A DNA stretch of 64,000 nt, from contig MU400569.1 of assembly GCA_022578965.1 (NCBI GenBank), forward strand, positions 1 through 64,000, given 5' to 3'. The stretch's first letter is position 1. Each line of letters starts with the position of its first letter. The stretch is from Xylaria sp. FL1777. Taxonomy: Eukaryota > Ascomycota > Sordariomycetes > Xylariales > Xylariaceae. Of the stretch, positions 38,010 to 49,583 are shown piece after piece. The position numbers and the translations under genes are program-made. A model generated the notes under the pieces. That model had not been told where the DNA came from. It saw only the letters and a program-made list of their open reading frames with translations, and did no database searches.

Positions 38010-41000
38010 ATGTCTATCACTAACAATAGCACGTCGAACCCTTACTCAAGCGTCAGCGACCTGTTGAGCAATGTCCGCAACTTCAAGATCATAGAATGCA
38101 AGTAACTTTCAGTGCCATTGAATTCCTCTTCAGCAGCTTACAAGAGTGATTCGTTGCCCCCACAAAAGCATTTGAGCATGGGCACTCCTGAATTTCAATA
38201 TGTCTTTTTAGCTCTAGAAATACGCTCGATACGGCAATAACTAACCGATGATTTCAGCGACGCTGAGAGAGGGCGAACAATTTGCAAATGCCTTCTTCAC
38301 GACAGAGACCAAGATCAAAATGTGTGTGCAAGGTGCACCCGAGCCCTCTGTCCTACTCGCTGACGCCACCTTGTCCATAGTGCGACGATGCTGTAGGATA
38401 CCCGTATAATCTGGACCGAAATGAAACTAGCAAAGCTAAGATAGCATGTAGCTCAGATTTTGGAGTAGACTACATAGAGCTTACGAACCCGGCTGCCAGT
38501 CCAGTGCGTCTTTTGGTCTTGGTTAGATCTCAGTGCTAATCAACCGTAGCAATCTCGCGATGACTGCGAAGCCATCTGCAAGCTTGGCCTCAAGGTGCGC
38601 ATCCAAGAATCCACACCGAAACCCCTACTAACGCCACAGCAGGCTAAGATTCTAACCCGTTCGTCGTCTCCTTTTGGCCCTGGTTGTGCTCAGTCTTCTA
38701 ACAGGCATTTCAGACACAAGATGCACTCTGGAAGTAAGTAGCACCCCGTAAAACAAAATGTGGGCAGAGACGTAGAAACAGCTTCCGGGTTGCTGTTACG
38801 GCTAGCGATCCTGGAAGCCGTTTTTCCATCTATGTCGGTCCGTAGTGCACCCTTGCTCGTACGCGGCTAACATGTGCTCTAGGACGCCAAGCTTGCGGTA
38901 TGTGCTCCTCACACAGGGAATAATTGCAAATGACTGAACCCTCAAAGTGTGACTGCGGAGTTGACGGTGTAGATGTCGTCATCGGAACGAGCCGTGAGCA
39001 TAGACCCACTACATATATCTCGTTCATGGACTGACTTACAGGAACAAGAACTCCTCCGAGAGCATTCGCTTGGCGGCAAGGATATGACAGCTATTACCAA
39101 GCAGGCTATCGAGGTTATTGAGTATATCAAGGGGTATGTGTACCACCAAATCTGGTCAAAACTAGAGGCTAACAATTGCTTAGCCGAGGCTGCGAGGTCC
39201 GCTTCTCGAGTGAAGACTCTTTCCGGTGAGTGGGTTCTTTTACGTTTCGCTAAGCCGAACCCTTCGCCGACCGATCCATCTCTGTTGCTCGAGGAGACTG
39301 GGGCCCTGGAGAGTCATGACGAGCAAGACCTAGAGGAGAAAGCAGGCTCTCATACGCAGACTCTGATTGCTCGTTACGACATAGCATCGATCATTTCGAG
39401 ACGGTCTCTCAAAATGCGCCCATGACCCACAGGGCTTCTGCGTTGCCAAGTTGAACAGGGGGGGGGGAAGCTATTTAACGTGCTCTTCTCAATCCAAGGC
39501 TTGACTCCTCTGTCTCGGCGGGTTTTCTGAGGGGTCGCCTGACTCTAATGTTAGCCATCTTGCTAACGTATGTAAAGGTCGGATCTGGTCGATTTGCTCT
39601 CCATCTACCGCGCTGTGTAAGTACTTGCCGTGCTATTAGTTTCCCTTTTCGGCATTCCCCGAGAGCGGTCCCCTACCCCAACAAATGGTTTCCAGCATGG
39701 ATGCTCCTGAAATACGATCTTTGGCACTAGAAATACGCTTAATACAGCAAGAACTAACCGAAGATTTCTCAAGTAATAATGTTGGAGTCGGACGGGTGGG
39801 TGTTGCCGACACCGTGGGTTGTGCTTCTCCGAGACAGGTTTACGTAGGTGATGGCCATCCTCTTTCGTTGGCCGGATGCTAACCATCCGTAGGACCTTGT
39901 TCGAACCCTTCGAGGCTGTGTCTCGACCGATATCGAAGTTCACGTATGTGTTCCTGTGAGCGATATTTCGCGTGACACTTGGCTAATCGGATCAAGTTCC
40001 ACGATGATACGGGCTGTGCTGTGGCGGTTTGTTAAGTCCTCCGAAACCTTGAGGTGAGAAGCTGACCATTTCTAGAACGCTTTCACTGCCCTCGAAGCGG
40101 GTGCTACACGTAAGCTCACTGGATTGTCTTCATAACCACCAAGGAGACACGGACCTTTGAGATGGACTCCGGGTCCACCGACATCGTCTACCGTGATGGG
40201 CATAGGCTGACTTTCTACGGCACAGACGTCGACACCAGTGTGCTTGGAATTGGGGAAAGAAATGGCATCTGCCCACTTGGGGCCCTCGTACGTATAAAAC
40301 TTACTCTCTAGGAATCTAACTGTGGTCTGACTTGACGAAATTCAAGATGGCCAGAATGATGCCGACTAGCAGGGATTACATTCTCTCTAAGTATAAGCTT
40401 CACCAGCTCAAGGCTATTGAAGACTTTGTCGCAGAAGCTGTTGAGGTAAACCCACACTCTGTCAGGTACTGTCATGTGCTTTCTTGCAAGCTAACAGCGT
40501 CTTCAGATCAACGTGCCATTTAACAATCCAATTACTGGTATGCCATCTGCTATATATAGTCACTGCCGTGTTGCTTACAAAAACCACAGGGTTCTGCGCC
40601 TTCACACACAAGGTTTATATACCACATGTGAAACCTGTCGATTATACCGACTAACGCGGTACTAGGCTGGCATCCACGCCAAAGCAATCCTTAATTCCCC
40701 GTCCACCTATGAGATCCTCAAGCCCGAGGACTTCGGTCTATCAAGGCAAGTTGTACTATTTGTCCCCCTTGTGTTCTGAACTAACAGCTATATTAGATAG
40801 TAAGCTATGACACGGTTAATACTATATATAGCCTTCAGACTAACGAAAGGACCAAGTGTGCACTTCGTATCTCGACTTACTGGCTGGAATAGTATCAAGA
40901 GTCGAGTTGACCAGCTTGGTCTAAAGATGACTGACGCTCAGATCAAGGAAGTGTAAGTATTCGCTACCTATCCTAACATTGAGATCACTAACAATCAAAT

Positions 41001-41119
41001 CCCAACTTTCTAGGACGGCCAAGATCAAGCAGATGGCAGACCTCAAGGTGATGACCCTTGACGAGAGCGATGCCTTGATTAGATCCTTCCACCTTGACCT
41101 ACAAAATAGACAAGAATAA
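38010..41119 (+). CDS. Homocitrate synthase, split into 22 exons
   Basis: Exons: 38010-38097, 38258-38332, 38445-38503, 38550-38594, 38643-38658, 38714-38733, 38883-38897, 38948-38993, 39049-39133, 39184-39225, 39578-39616, 39774-39843, 39893-39943, 39997-40026, 40076-40109, 40226-40287, 40347-40445, 40507-40537, 40590-40612, 40666-40745, 40857-40952, 41014-41119; 403 aa with phase kept throughout. It condenses acetyl-CoA with 2-oxoglutarate, the first step of fungal lysine (aminoadipate) synthesis. Family residues seen: STLREGEQ (R33, E34, Q37), [48 protein letters not shown], metal-binding [24 protein letters not shown] and STYEI. Introns 1 and 20 start with GC. The exon 2/3 boundary is uncertain by a few residues and that helix is divergent. 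It could be the sole lysine enzyme or a paralogue serving secondary metabolism; the window cannot tell. Confidence 0.88.
38098..38257 (+). repeat. Introner-like intron copy A (intron 1 of homocitrate synthase)
   Basis: A 160-nt GC-AG intron. It aligns along its full length, same orientation, with intron 11 of the same gene (39617-39773). Shared words include CTAGAAATACGCT, CTCCTGAA, GCATGG and the branch region AACTAACCGA; most differences look like transitions. Confidence 0.7.
39617..39773 (+). repeat. Introner-like intron copy B (intron 11 of homocitrate synthase)
   Basis: A 157-nt GT-AG intron homologous to intron 1 (38098-38257), with the same order of shared blocks and the same branch-site block 10-20 nt before the acceptor. 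The exons around the two introns are unrelated, so this is not an exon-intron duplication. Confidence 0.7.
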
Positions 41120-41148
41120 AATGGACGGGACAAAAAGAGTATGGAAAG

Positions 41149-41257
41149 GGCTACATGAAAATTTTAAGGCTACATGAAAAGTTGAGGCTGCATGAAAAGT
41201 TGAGGCTCCATGAAAAGTTGAGGCTCCATGAAAAGTTAAGGCGGCATGAAAAGTTAA
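41149..41257. repeat. 18-bp tandem repeat, six copies
   Basis: Units follow GGCTNCATGAAAAGTTGA with single-base variation (the first unit is 19 nt and most divergent). The array begins 30 nt after the homocitrate synthase stop codon, so it probably lies in the 3' UTR. Confidence 0.88.
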
Positions 41258-41954
41258 GTCTGTTGTTCTTTTATCTTTTTAGAGATAAATAGCTAAGAAA
41301 ATGGTTGAAAGGCATAGCTTTTGAACATCGTGTTTATAATAATAAAAAATGTTATAAAACTTGAAAATAAGCTCAAAATGAATAAATAATAAATAAGACG
41401 TTACCGCCGGGGTAGTAAGAGTACTATAGAGTGAAGGAGCAAGGGGGAATAGGTATCATGGAAGTACCTATGAAGCTGGCCGCGATATTTCATCACTACC
41501 TACTTAAGTACCTAGGTAACTTAAGTGTGGGTTAGGTTAGTTCAATGTGTGGTATCGAATATACGGTACTCAGTTTGATACTCTGCTTGACCATAGCTTA
41601 TATTCGAGATTGAGGGTTCTTATTTCTTACATTTATTTTCTTCCATATTTTCACTAATTCCTAGTGTCCGTTTTATTCAGTTTCGTTATTTTTCCCTTTT
41701 TTAATCAATCAACTGTGTTCTTAACAAATCCTTGATCGAGATACCGGTACGTGATTGATGTCTTGTCAGACCCGCTAATCTTATCTACCAGGTACCTATG
41801 TAGGTAGATAGGTAGATAGCTTGTCTGATTAGCGACCGTGCGTGTCTGGAGAAATGTCATCATTGGCGGCATCCTAGACTAAAATCTGCCTGCCTGCCTG
41901 CGAGCTTCTCACTACTTCTACACCACCACTCCCGACCACCATCCCACCAGCCCA

Positions 41955-41981
41955 CAGCAGCAGCAGTAGCAGCAGCAGCAG
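41955..41981. repeat. CAG trinucleotide run in 5' leader
   Basis: Nine CAG-type units with one TAG interruption, ending 9 nt before the start codon of the stomatin-like gene. It is probably in the 5' UTR. Confidence 0.85.
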
Positions 41982-41990
41982 CAACGCACC

Positions 41991-43437
41991 ATGTCGTCGC
42001 TGAGCAGAGCGGAGAAGGCCCTGCTACCCGCCATACGGCGAGGTCGTCTGCTCGCACCCAGCCAATCAACCCACAGCTCTTCTCCGTCCTCCCAGCTCTG
42101 GAGCCTGGCACCGTCTCTCGCCGTCGGAGCTCAGCGCAGCCTGCACAACACAACGCGATGGCTCGCGCCGGCGCCGTCGTCGACCGGCGGCTTCATGGGC
42201 CCCGTGCCGCCGTCCTACTTCCAGCGCCCGTCCCTGCCCGCCAACACCATCGTCCGCTTCGTGCCGCAGCAGACCGCCTGGATCGTCGAGCGCATGGGCA
42301 AGTTCAGCCGCATCCTCGAGCCCGGCCTCGCCATCCTCGTGCCCTTCCTCGACCGCATCGCCTACGTCAAGAGTCTGAAGGAGGTCGCCATCGAGATCCC
42401 CAGCCAGAGCGCCATCACCGCCGACAACGTGACGCTCGAGCTCGACGGTGTTCTGTACACACGTGTCTTTGATGCCTACAAGGCGAGGTGCGTGCGCGCT
42501 CTCTCCCCTCTCTGCCCTCCCCTGTCCCTATTCCTGCTGTGAAGTGAATAAATAGCATTACAAGGGGGAATGAACAGACTAAAGGAGAAGGGAAGAAAAA
42601 ATGGGAGGGGGGAAGAGGGAGGTAGATCAGGAAAGTCATGAACTACGATTCTAACACTGCGCTCGTGCAAACAGCTACGGAGTCGAAGACGCCGAGTACG
42701 CCATCAGCCAACTGGCGCAGACGACGATGCGCAGCGAGATCGGGCAGCTGTCGCTAGACCACGTACTGAAGGAGCGGGCAGCGCTGAACACGAACATCAC
42801 AGCGGCCATCAACGAGGCGGCCCAGGCGTGGGGCGTGACGTGCCTACGCTACGAGATCCGCGATATCCACGCACCCGAGGGCGTCGTCGAGGCCATGCAC
42901 CGCCAGGTCACCGCCGAGCGGTCCAAGCGCGCCGAGATCCTCGAGTCCGAGGGCCAGCGCCAGAGCGCCATCAACATCGCCGAGGGAAAGAAGCAGAGCG
43001 TCATTCTCGCCTCCGAGGCCCTGCGCGCCGAGCAGATCAACCGCGCGTCCGGTGAGGCCGAGGCTATCCTGCTCAAGGCTCGCGCCACGGCTGCCGGTGT
43101 CGATGTCGTGGGCGCCTCCATCGCCGCAGGCGGCGTCTCCGCGCAGGGCGCCGTCTCGCTCACCGTCGCCGAGAAATACGTCGACGCCTTCGGCAAGCTC
43201 GCGCGCGAGAGCACCGCCGTCGTGGTCCCCGGCAACGTCGGCGACATCGGCGGCATGATCGCCACCGCCATGAGCGTCTACGGCAAGGTCGGCGACGCGC
43301 AGAGCCGCGTCATGGCGAAACAGCTGCTCGAGAAGGGCGGCGTGGTGTCCGGCGAGGGGGACGGAAACAACAAGGCACCCGAGAGCGTCATCGACTCCGT
43401 CGTGCGCGAATTCGACAGCACAACCGCCAGGAGATAA
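41991..43437 (+). CDS. Stomatin-like protein 2, mitochondrial (SPFH domain)
   Basis: Exons 41991-42487 and 42675-43437 (intron 187 nt) give 419 aa. A Ser/Arg-rich N-terminal presequence of about 55 residues is followed by PANTIVRFVPQQTAWIVERMGKFSRILEPGL, the start of the SPFH/prohibitin domain. It continues with IEIPSQSAITADNVTLELDGVLYTRV and, after the splice, SYGVEDAEYAISQLAQTTMRSEIG and WGVTCLRYEIRDI. A coiled-coil region (AERSKRAEILESEGQRQS, then EAEAILLKARA) follows. This order is that of SLP2, an inner-membrane scaffold that binds cardiolipin and organises prohibitin and protease complexes. GC content is clearly higher than in the homocitrate synthase next door. Confidence 0.94.
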
Positions 43438-43999
43438 ACAAGTCCCGGAGTCTTGGAGTGCCTCTATCTAATTAATGCAGAGTATTATGAAGGGGAAAGT
43501 AGTAAAAGCACACTACGCTGACTCAAAATTTTGAGCTGGACGAGGCCAATTCAATTGTATTAATATGGGGGAAATCGCATATCACACATATCCTTCAATG
43601 AACGATCTGTGAGGATGGGGACGAGTTAAAAAAAAAAAAAACCAAAGAACGAGAAGAGCTCAGAATTGAACATGGCATCGGACGGCATGGCGAGAAAAAA
43701 CAAAAGTACCAATAACCCTTGGGCAGCCATTTCAAGTCTGTACTGACATCTGTATTTCTACAAAATCACAACAACGACCTTATGTACCTACCTAGCTTAC
43801 ACCACTCGTGCATTTTCTAGAAGGACGAAGCTGTAGTTAAGGCGGCCTCCAGGAGGAAAAACTTATTGCCAACCCCCCTTGTTAATTAGTCTAAAGCGAT
43901 GCAATAAAAACTTGCCTAAATACACTTGAGCTCTAGTTTATAATTAGTTCTAGGCTTGGGTCTTAATTTACTCGGTTTTTTTTCTCGTGACCGCATGAA
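43438..43999. other. Intergenic, 3' flanks of convergent genes
   Basis: 562 nt between the SLP2 and MON2 stop codons, with an A-tract at about 43628-43640 and nothing else recognised. Confidence 0.5.
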
Positions 44000-46900
44000 T
44001 CACACACCTAATTCTGCGCCGACCACGTCCAAGGCATCGGCCAAAAGCTTTGAAATGGTAGCATCGCCAGTGTTAGCAGCAACTCTCGTAGCACCTACAA
44101 TAAGCGGATAGAGTCGGAGCAAATGCTTCCTGCCGTCGCTCTCGACATTAGGAGTGTCGGGGATGGCTTCCGGCTCGCTCTTGAGTTCTACCAGTCGCTC
44201 CAGCATCCGTGCCAACTCCTTGCGTTGACTGAGAGGCTGCGGCATCCGACCTCGAAGGGGTTGGTCAGCGATGTACGTCCGTAGCGTCAACGCAGCCCTC
44301 AAGATTAGATATGGTGCCGCTGTCCTCGCGAGTCGTATTCCGAGCACGCGTGAAGGTTCCGAAGCTGCGCTGCCAGAGGATGGCATTGATGTAGGTGGTT
44401 GAGTGGTGATCTGCGGCGCGGCGTCTTCATCCGGGCTCGTGACCAGCGAGAAGAGCTCATCTAGACAGACGTAGGACATCCTGCTGCGTTTAGATGGTAA
44501 CGGGTCAATAGTACGTCCACGCCTGGTTTTATAGAGATCCGATAATCCAACAATGTCACCTCCATCGTTCCCGTAAATGAGTGAGGATTCAGCAGGTACC
44601 GGTGCATGGATGATGGACATGCGGAAAAGACTTTCAGCAAACAGTTTTCGCGTCTTGTCGGGAACAACTTCTGCACCTAGCGCAGGGATTATCAATTCCC
44701 GTAATTGCACAAATGATGCAATGTCGAAATCCTCGTCATCAGAGATATTGATCTTATCGGGTGGCGCTTCGCAGTCTGCGTTGGTTATGCCATTGGCAAT
44801 CACAACAATCATACGCCACATATCTTGTAGGATAGAGCGTGGTATATCGAGCGCAATAAGCTGGCTCATGGTAGCACCTAGAATAACTATAGCCGACTTC
44901 GTGGCCTGTTTCCAGGGTTGCTCTGACTTGGTGATGATTGGGAACTGATACTTGAACTCAATAGGTTTCGATAGAGCGGTCAGCGCGATTAGCAAAGCCC
45001 CATTATTATAGATGTCCACGTCTGCGGCATGTGATTGCACTAGCGATTGCAATATGATCATGCTGGCTTTAGACATGGCAACATATGTCCGCTTTTTTGC
45101 GGTACGCTGAGTTGCTGCATTGCCACCATCAGTAAAAGCCAGCGAAACAAATGCAGAGGTCTGGGTGATTAGAGCAGAGGGTGCTCCAGGAATATCAGTT
45201 CGAATGATCTTGAGGACATCTAACACTTGACTCTGCAGCGGTGTGGCATGATCAATATCAGCAATGAAGGTACCCGGTGTCGCTGTTCGCATGACGTCCT
45301 GTAGGAGCGCGAGCATGCGGCGAATCCGTTCCACAGTAAGATCGTCTTGTATCAACCGGTATACATCACGCAATGCAGCAACGTAAGCTAGCAGGCAATT
45401 CTGGTTATCTGGAGCTTTATCTGTTGTCTCCACATTGGCTACCGGTATGCCACGAGCCCAAAGATCCCATGCAAGATCGATAGTGGTTTTATTGAAGTTT
45501 TGCTTTGGCCCGGTCTGACTGTGCGAAAGGATTTGTGTAAGTGCTTTGAAAGTCGCAGTGCTGATCTCTAAAACTTGGAGGTCCAGTAGTGTTGCAAAAT
45601 GACCCAAGAGCTGCTGCCAATACGAATTGAAAGTCGGGTGAACAGTGAGAACATCAAGATAGTTTGAAAGCAAACTAGAGATGCCGTTGAGGACAACAAC
45701 TGCAGTATCGTGCCAATCGTGCCGAGTTTTTTCGTCACTTCCGGCCTGATCAAGTGCTTGCAATTCTGTCTCTATGGACGCCATCAAGCGGAAGATCACT
45801 GCCTTGATGCATACAGACCAAGCCTCAGGGGTAAGCTGGTCGCCATAAGCATCGAAAATTCGTAATAGCGTTTGGATGGCACCTGTGATTGTTAGTATGC
45901 AGTGTCAGAAATGAGCTCGTTAACCATACTGTTTCTTAAATCCAGTCTATCGTTGGTGGTCACCGTCGTGAGTCGAATAAGAAGAAGCATCCACAGAGCA
46001 GCGTCTGAAGATGCATTCTCAGCGTGCGAGGCTTTCTCAATCAAAGAAGCTTCGTCGAAATCGCCGACGAGATTATTGGTAATCGGAAGTGCTTTATTTT
46101 TCCTGGAGAGAAAGTTGGAGAGATCCCAGAAAAACGTGACTGTCTGAGAAGTTGTATTAGAATTTTTGGGGAGACATATGAAGGGCTCAAAAACACTTAC
46201 TGTCAAGGCAATGTTAAGGTCATCGTCTTGGGAACAAAATTTGTACAGGGTATCAACAAGAATAAGGAAACAGGACTTAGGTAAAGAAGGCAGGAAATCC
46301 GAACAGACGAGCTGCATAGAGCTGAATGCGGAGCGGATCAGCTTTGAAGATCGTGTAGTTAGTCCTTGCGGCGCTTTGGATTCATCAGAACTGTCCTCAG
46401 GACCGAACTTTCTCGGAATAAAAATGGTGCCAATAATCTCGAATATGATACTCCATCCACTGAGAAGTGTTTCACCACATTCATCAAGCAGGCTTTTTAA
46501 TCCCTCCAGAATAATCTTATGAATGTCGATATCGGTGGCATACGTAGTCACAGAGGCTGCTCGGTTTTCTTCTTCGAAGGACCTCAGAGAAGTGCGAAGA
46601 GTTTCTAGTATTCGTAACTGAACTCTTGCCCGTGTCTCATCGTTTTGACCACTTATAGCTTTCACGGCATCTAGCATGAGTCGCACTAGAATGCCAGCCC
46701 CGCGGTCTCTCACTAGTGAAGCTATGGAGCCGGAACTGAGGGCTCGGATGAGCTCAGAAGTAATTTGATCCCAGCCCGATACATCTGGAGGATATAGAAG
46801 CAGCCTATCAAGATTGATTATGGCTAAGTCTCCCAGCTTGGAAAGAGTAAATTGATCTTGCTGATTATGTCTAGAAGCGGCGGTGGTCGCAATACCGGGT

Positions 46901-49583
46901 AGTTTCCTATGCTGGATGTTTGGCGATCGCAAACCTGCAGCTGGTGATGAAGGGGGGAGTGGAGATCGAGGTCGGGCGGACAGTTCTGATGATGGCTCTG
47001 ATTGATGTTCTAGGAGGTGGCATACGGCTGTGGCTATTTCGACAAATGCATCATTGGGAAAGTCAACGGTGCTTTCTAAGAGCCTAGAAGCAGCCGTCTC
47101 AACTGCCCTTATCTCAGTGCTAAAGCTGGCTAGTAATCCTGCCGCTTCAGCTTCAGCTTTAGGATCTGAAACTTTAGTCACAATTGGAATTTTCCCGGGA
47201 GTTTTCCCATTGGTAAATAGTACGAAGTCAGCTTGTTGCAAGGTCTCTAGAATGATTGACCAGGACGAGCTGAGCGTGGGACCAAGAGCAATTCCTAAGT
47301 TAAGCAGTGCGCGCATGCATAATAAGTTGCGAGTGTTGATTGTTTGTGGTGTAGTGCTTGCGTCCATGGAGGCCTGCCTCTGTCTTTCGCCTGCGGCACC
47401 TACTGGTGTCACCAGGTTCTCTACGCTTAGCAAACCTCTGGCATTGCCTAGGATCGTAGTAGGCGTATCCGCGGTAGGGCTAGATATGGGTGTTTTTGAG
47501 AAACCAGTGTTGAGGCAGGCTGTGAAGACATTTGGGGGTACAGCTGCTTTGCCTAGTGTCGTGAGAAACGCGTCTCGTGGTGTGCTGAGTTGTAAAAGCC
47601 CAGCGACGTGAGCGAATTTTTGGAACGCCCGTACGAGACCATGGTAGTACTCTGAGTCTAGTGCAGCATAAAGGAATGTCGAGCATGTTGCAAGAATAGC
47701 AGGCCAGCATTGCTCAATAATATCGGCACACGTTTTGACATCGGCATACAGGGGATGGTCTTTTAGTGCCAGAGGGTTAACAGGCACGGGATTTTTCTTG
47801 AAGGAAGAAGATCTGTCTAAGGAGGACGTATTCATGGTCTTCTCCGCTCCGGTTTTTGCATTCTCTGTGTTGCCTGCTTCCGTCGGCACTGGTGAGTCTC
47901 TACCGGTGTCTGAATGTCTTGCCCCCCTTTTGCGAGATCGGACATCGCCAGGTACCGTAAGGGGCAATATCAACTTAGCTAGGCCTTCTGATAATGAAGT
48001 TATGCACGATAGCGTAAGTGCATAGATATAGGACTCGGGAATGGTTGGGGGCTCCGCTTTGTCTAATTGGTCTATACAGGCAACTCTGACGGTACTCCAT
48101 TGAGAGCTTATACCGGTGTTGTGACCCTCGTTGACAGACCCGCCGATAATGCCTGTGACACCGCTTGACTCTAGCATAGCTTGATCTGAAGATGTTCCCA
48201 TATTGGCGTACGGATCGGCAACAGGAATGGTAGACTGGTGGCCAAGCCCTATGACCGCTGGCTTTTCGGTGCTTACCCGGACAAATGTTGCTGTCAAACT
48301 TCTAAGTACATTTCTTTCTCCTTCCTTAGCGTCGTATAGCGTGAAGATGCGCCTCATGAGAGCGGGCTCTGCAAAAATACCTCTAAAAACCTCCATACAC
48401 AGGGCTCGCCTCCAGATAGTGGTATCTTGATCTAGCAACTGGGTTAACGCATCTAGAGCATCCCCACCCTCTGATGGCAAAATGCTGAGATGCTTCTTTA
48501 GCATAGTATACAGAATGCGTACCAGCCGGACGGAGGTGGCAAAGTCAGGTTTCCCGTTGAGTGATTTAATAATAAATGGCATGACCCTAGCACGAAGGGT
48601 GTACGCTTGCTCGGTATGGACCAGGAACAGGCCGGCATGTTGACTCAAGACAGATTCTATTAACTCCAGGCCAAAGGTTTGCGGGAGTCCGGTGAAGCGT
48701 AGATATTCAGGCCGGTGGTTTTCCGTCATCAAGCAAATGTCCTTGAAAACGCGATGGGCATCCATGGCAGCAGCGCGAAGCTGAACAGTCTCACCATTAT
48801 CAATAGGTGCCTCGCCCACAACTTCAGTATCCGAGGTCGACTCTGCCCAAGGTTAGCCTCACGAGAGCCTGTGAGGGTTAAGAGGCTTACTGTCTTCTGT
48901 CGTGACCTTTTCAAAGACGGTCATGATAAGCTGCTGGAGAGTAGCGGCAGAGGTATTACTGACGACGCCATTCTTACTTGTTTGTAAGATGAAACAGATA
49001 TTGAGGGCGGTGACGAGTAGGTCACCCTTGATGTCATTTGCATAGTTTTGAAGCAAAGTAGGCAGGGCCTGGAGGATTTTGAGCTGGACATCCAAGCCAG
49101 CCGACGTAGCCTCACGAAGGGCTTCTAGCACAGGGCTCAGCTTAGACCATGGTAAGGCGCCGACGAGGATCAAACGCGATAGGCACACAACAGCGATGCC
49201 CGTGAATTTGGCATTCTTGGTCCCGCAGGCGATGATAAAGGGATTGACGAAGCTCACTCTTTGAGCCAATTCTATGAGATATTATAAGCTCGAGGCTATA
49301 CCGACCGACAGCAATGTGACGAAGTCGGCACACTACTGGGATGGACGTACCAGCTGCTAACGAAGCCTCGGAGGTAGAACGTATGCTTCTTAATTCGTCG
49401 GCAGACTTCTCAGCTGCCTAAGCAGAGATGGCTTGGTTAGTTCTCACGGCGGACTATTTGTGATATTTGACAGACGCTCATGCTCTGCCAGACCGGACTG
49501 CATACCTGTCTCAGGTCGTTGTGCTTGCGTTTGCTCTCTTGAATGAGATTGGCTAGCTCGGTAGCGAGCAGCTGAGTGGTCAT
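44000..49583 (-). CDS. mon2: MON2, Golgi/endosome trafficking scaffold (Sec7-related, no Sec7 domain)
   Basis: Five exons: 49583-49506, 49417-49351, 49271-48891, 48842-45930 and 45882-44000, giving 1773 aa. The first three exons splice to MTTQLLATELANLIQESK, then AAEKSADELRSI, then ELAQRVSFVNPFIIACGTKNAKFTG, the conserved DCB opening of Mon2. The middle contains the HUS-like helical stretch, including ENHRPEYLRFTGLPQTFGLELIESVL. The rest is long helical repeat, with Ser/Pro-rich variable insertions near residues 450-480 and 770-800. There is no catalytic Sec7 domain. Mon2 works with Dop1 and Neo1 on Golgi and endosomal membranes in recycling. The last intron has the branch ACTAAC 12 nt before its acceptor, and the short NELISDTAY tail seen without splicing is intronic. 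Confidence 0.93.

Larger units (their letters stand above)
41120..41990. other. Intergenic between homocitrate synthase and stomatin-like gene
   Basis: Begins with an 18-bp minisatellite (41149-41257), then AT-rich sequence, two groups of TACCTAGGTA words (41498-41520, 41787-41820) and a CAG run (41955-41981) just before the next start codon. Confidence 0.6.

Noticed and set aside
38973..39425. 150-codon continuous frame inside homocitrate synthase
   Set aside because: It reads exon 9 correctly but runs through intron 9 and then reads exon 10 out of frame; the spliced model explains the conserved residues better.
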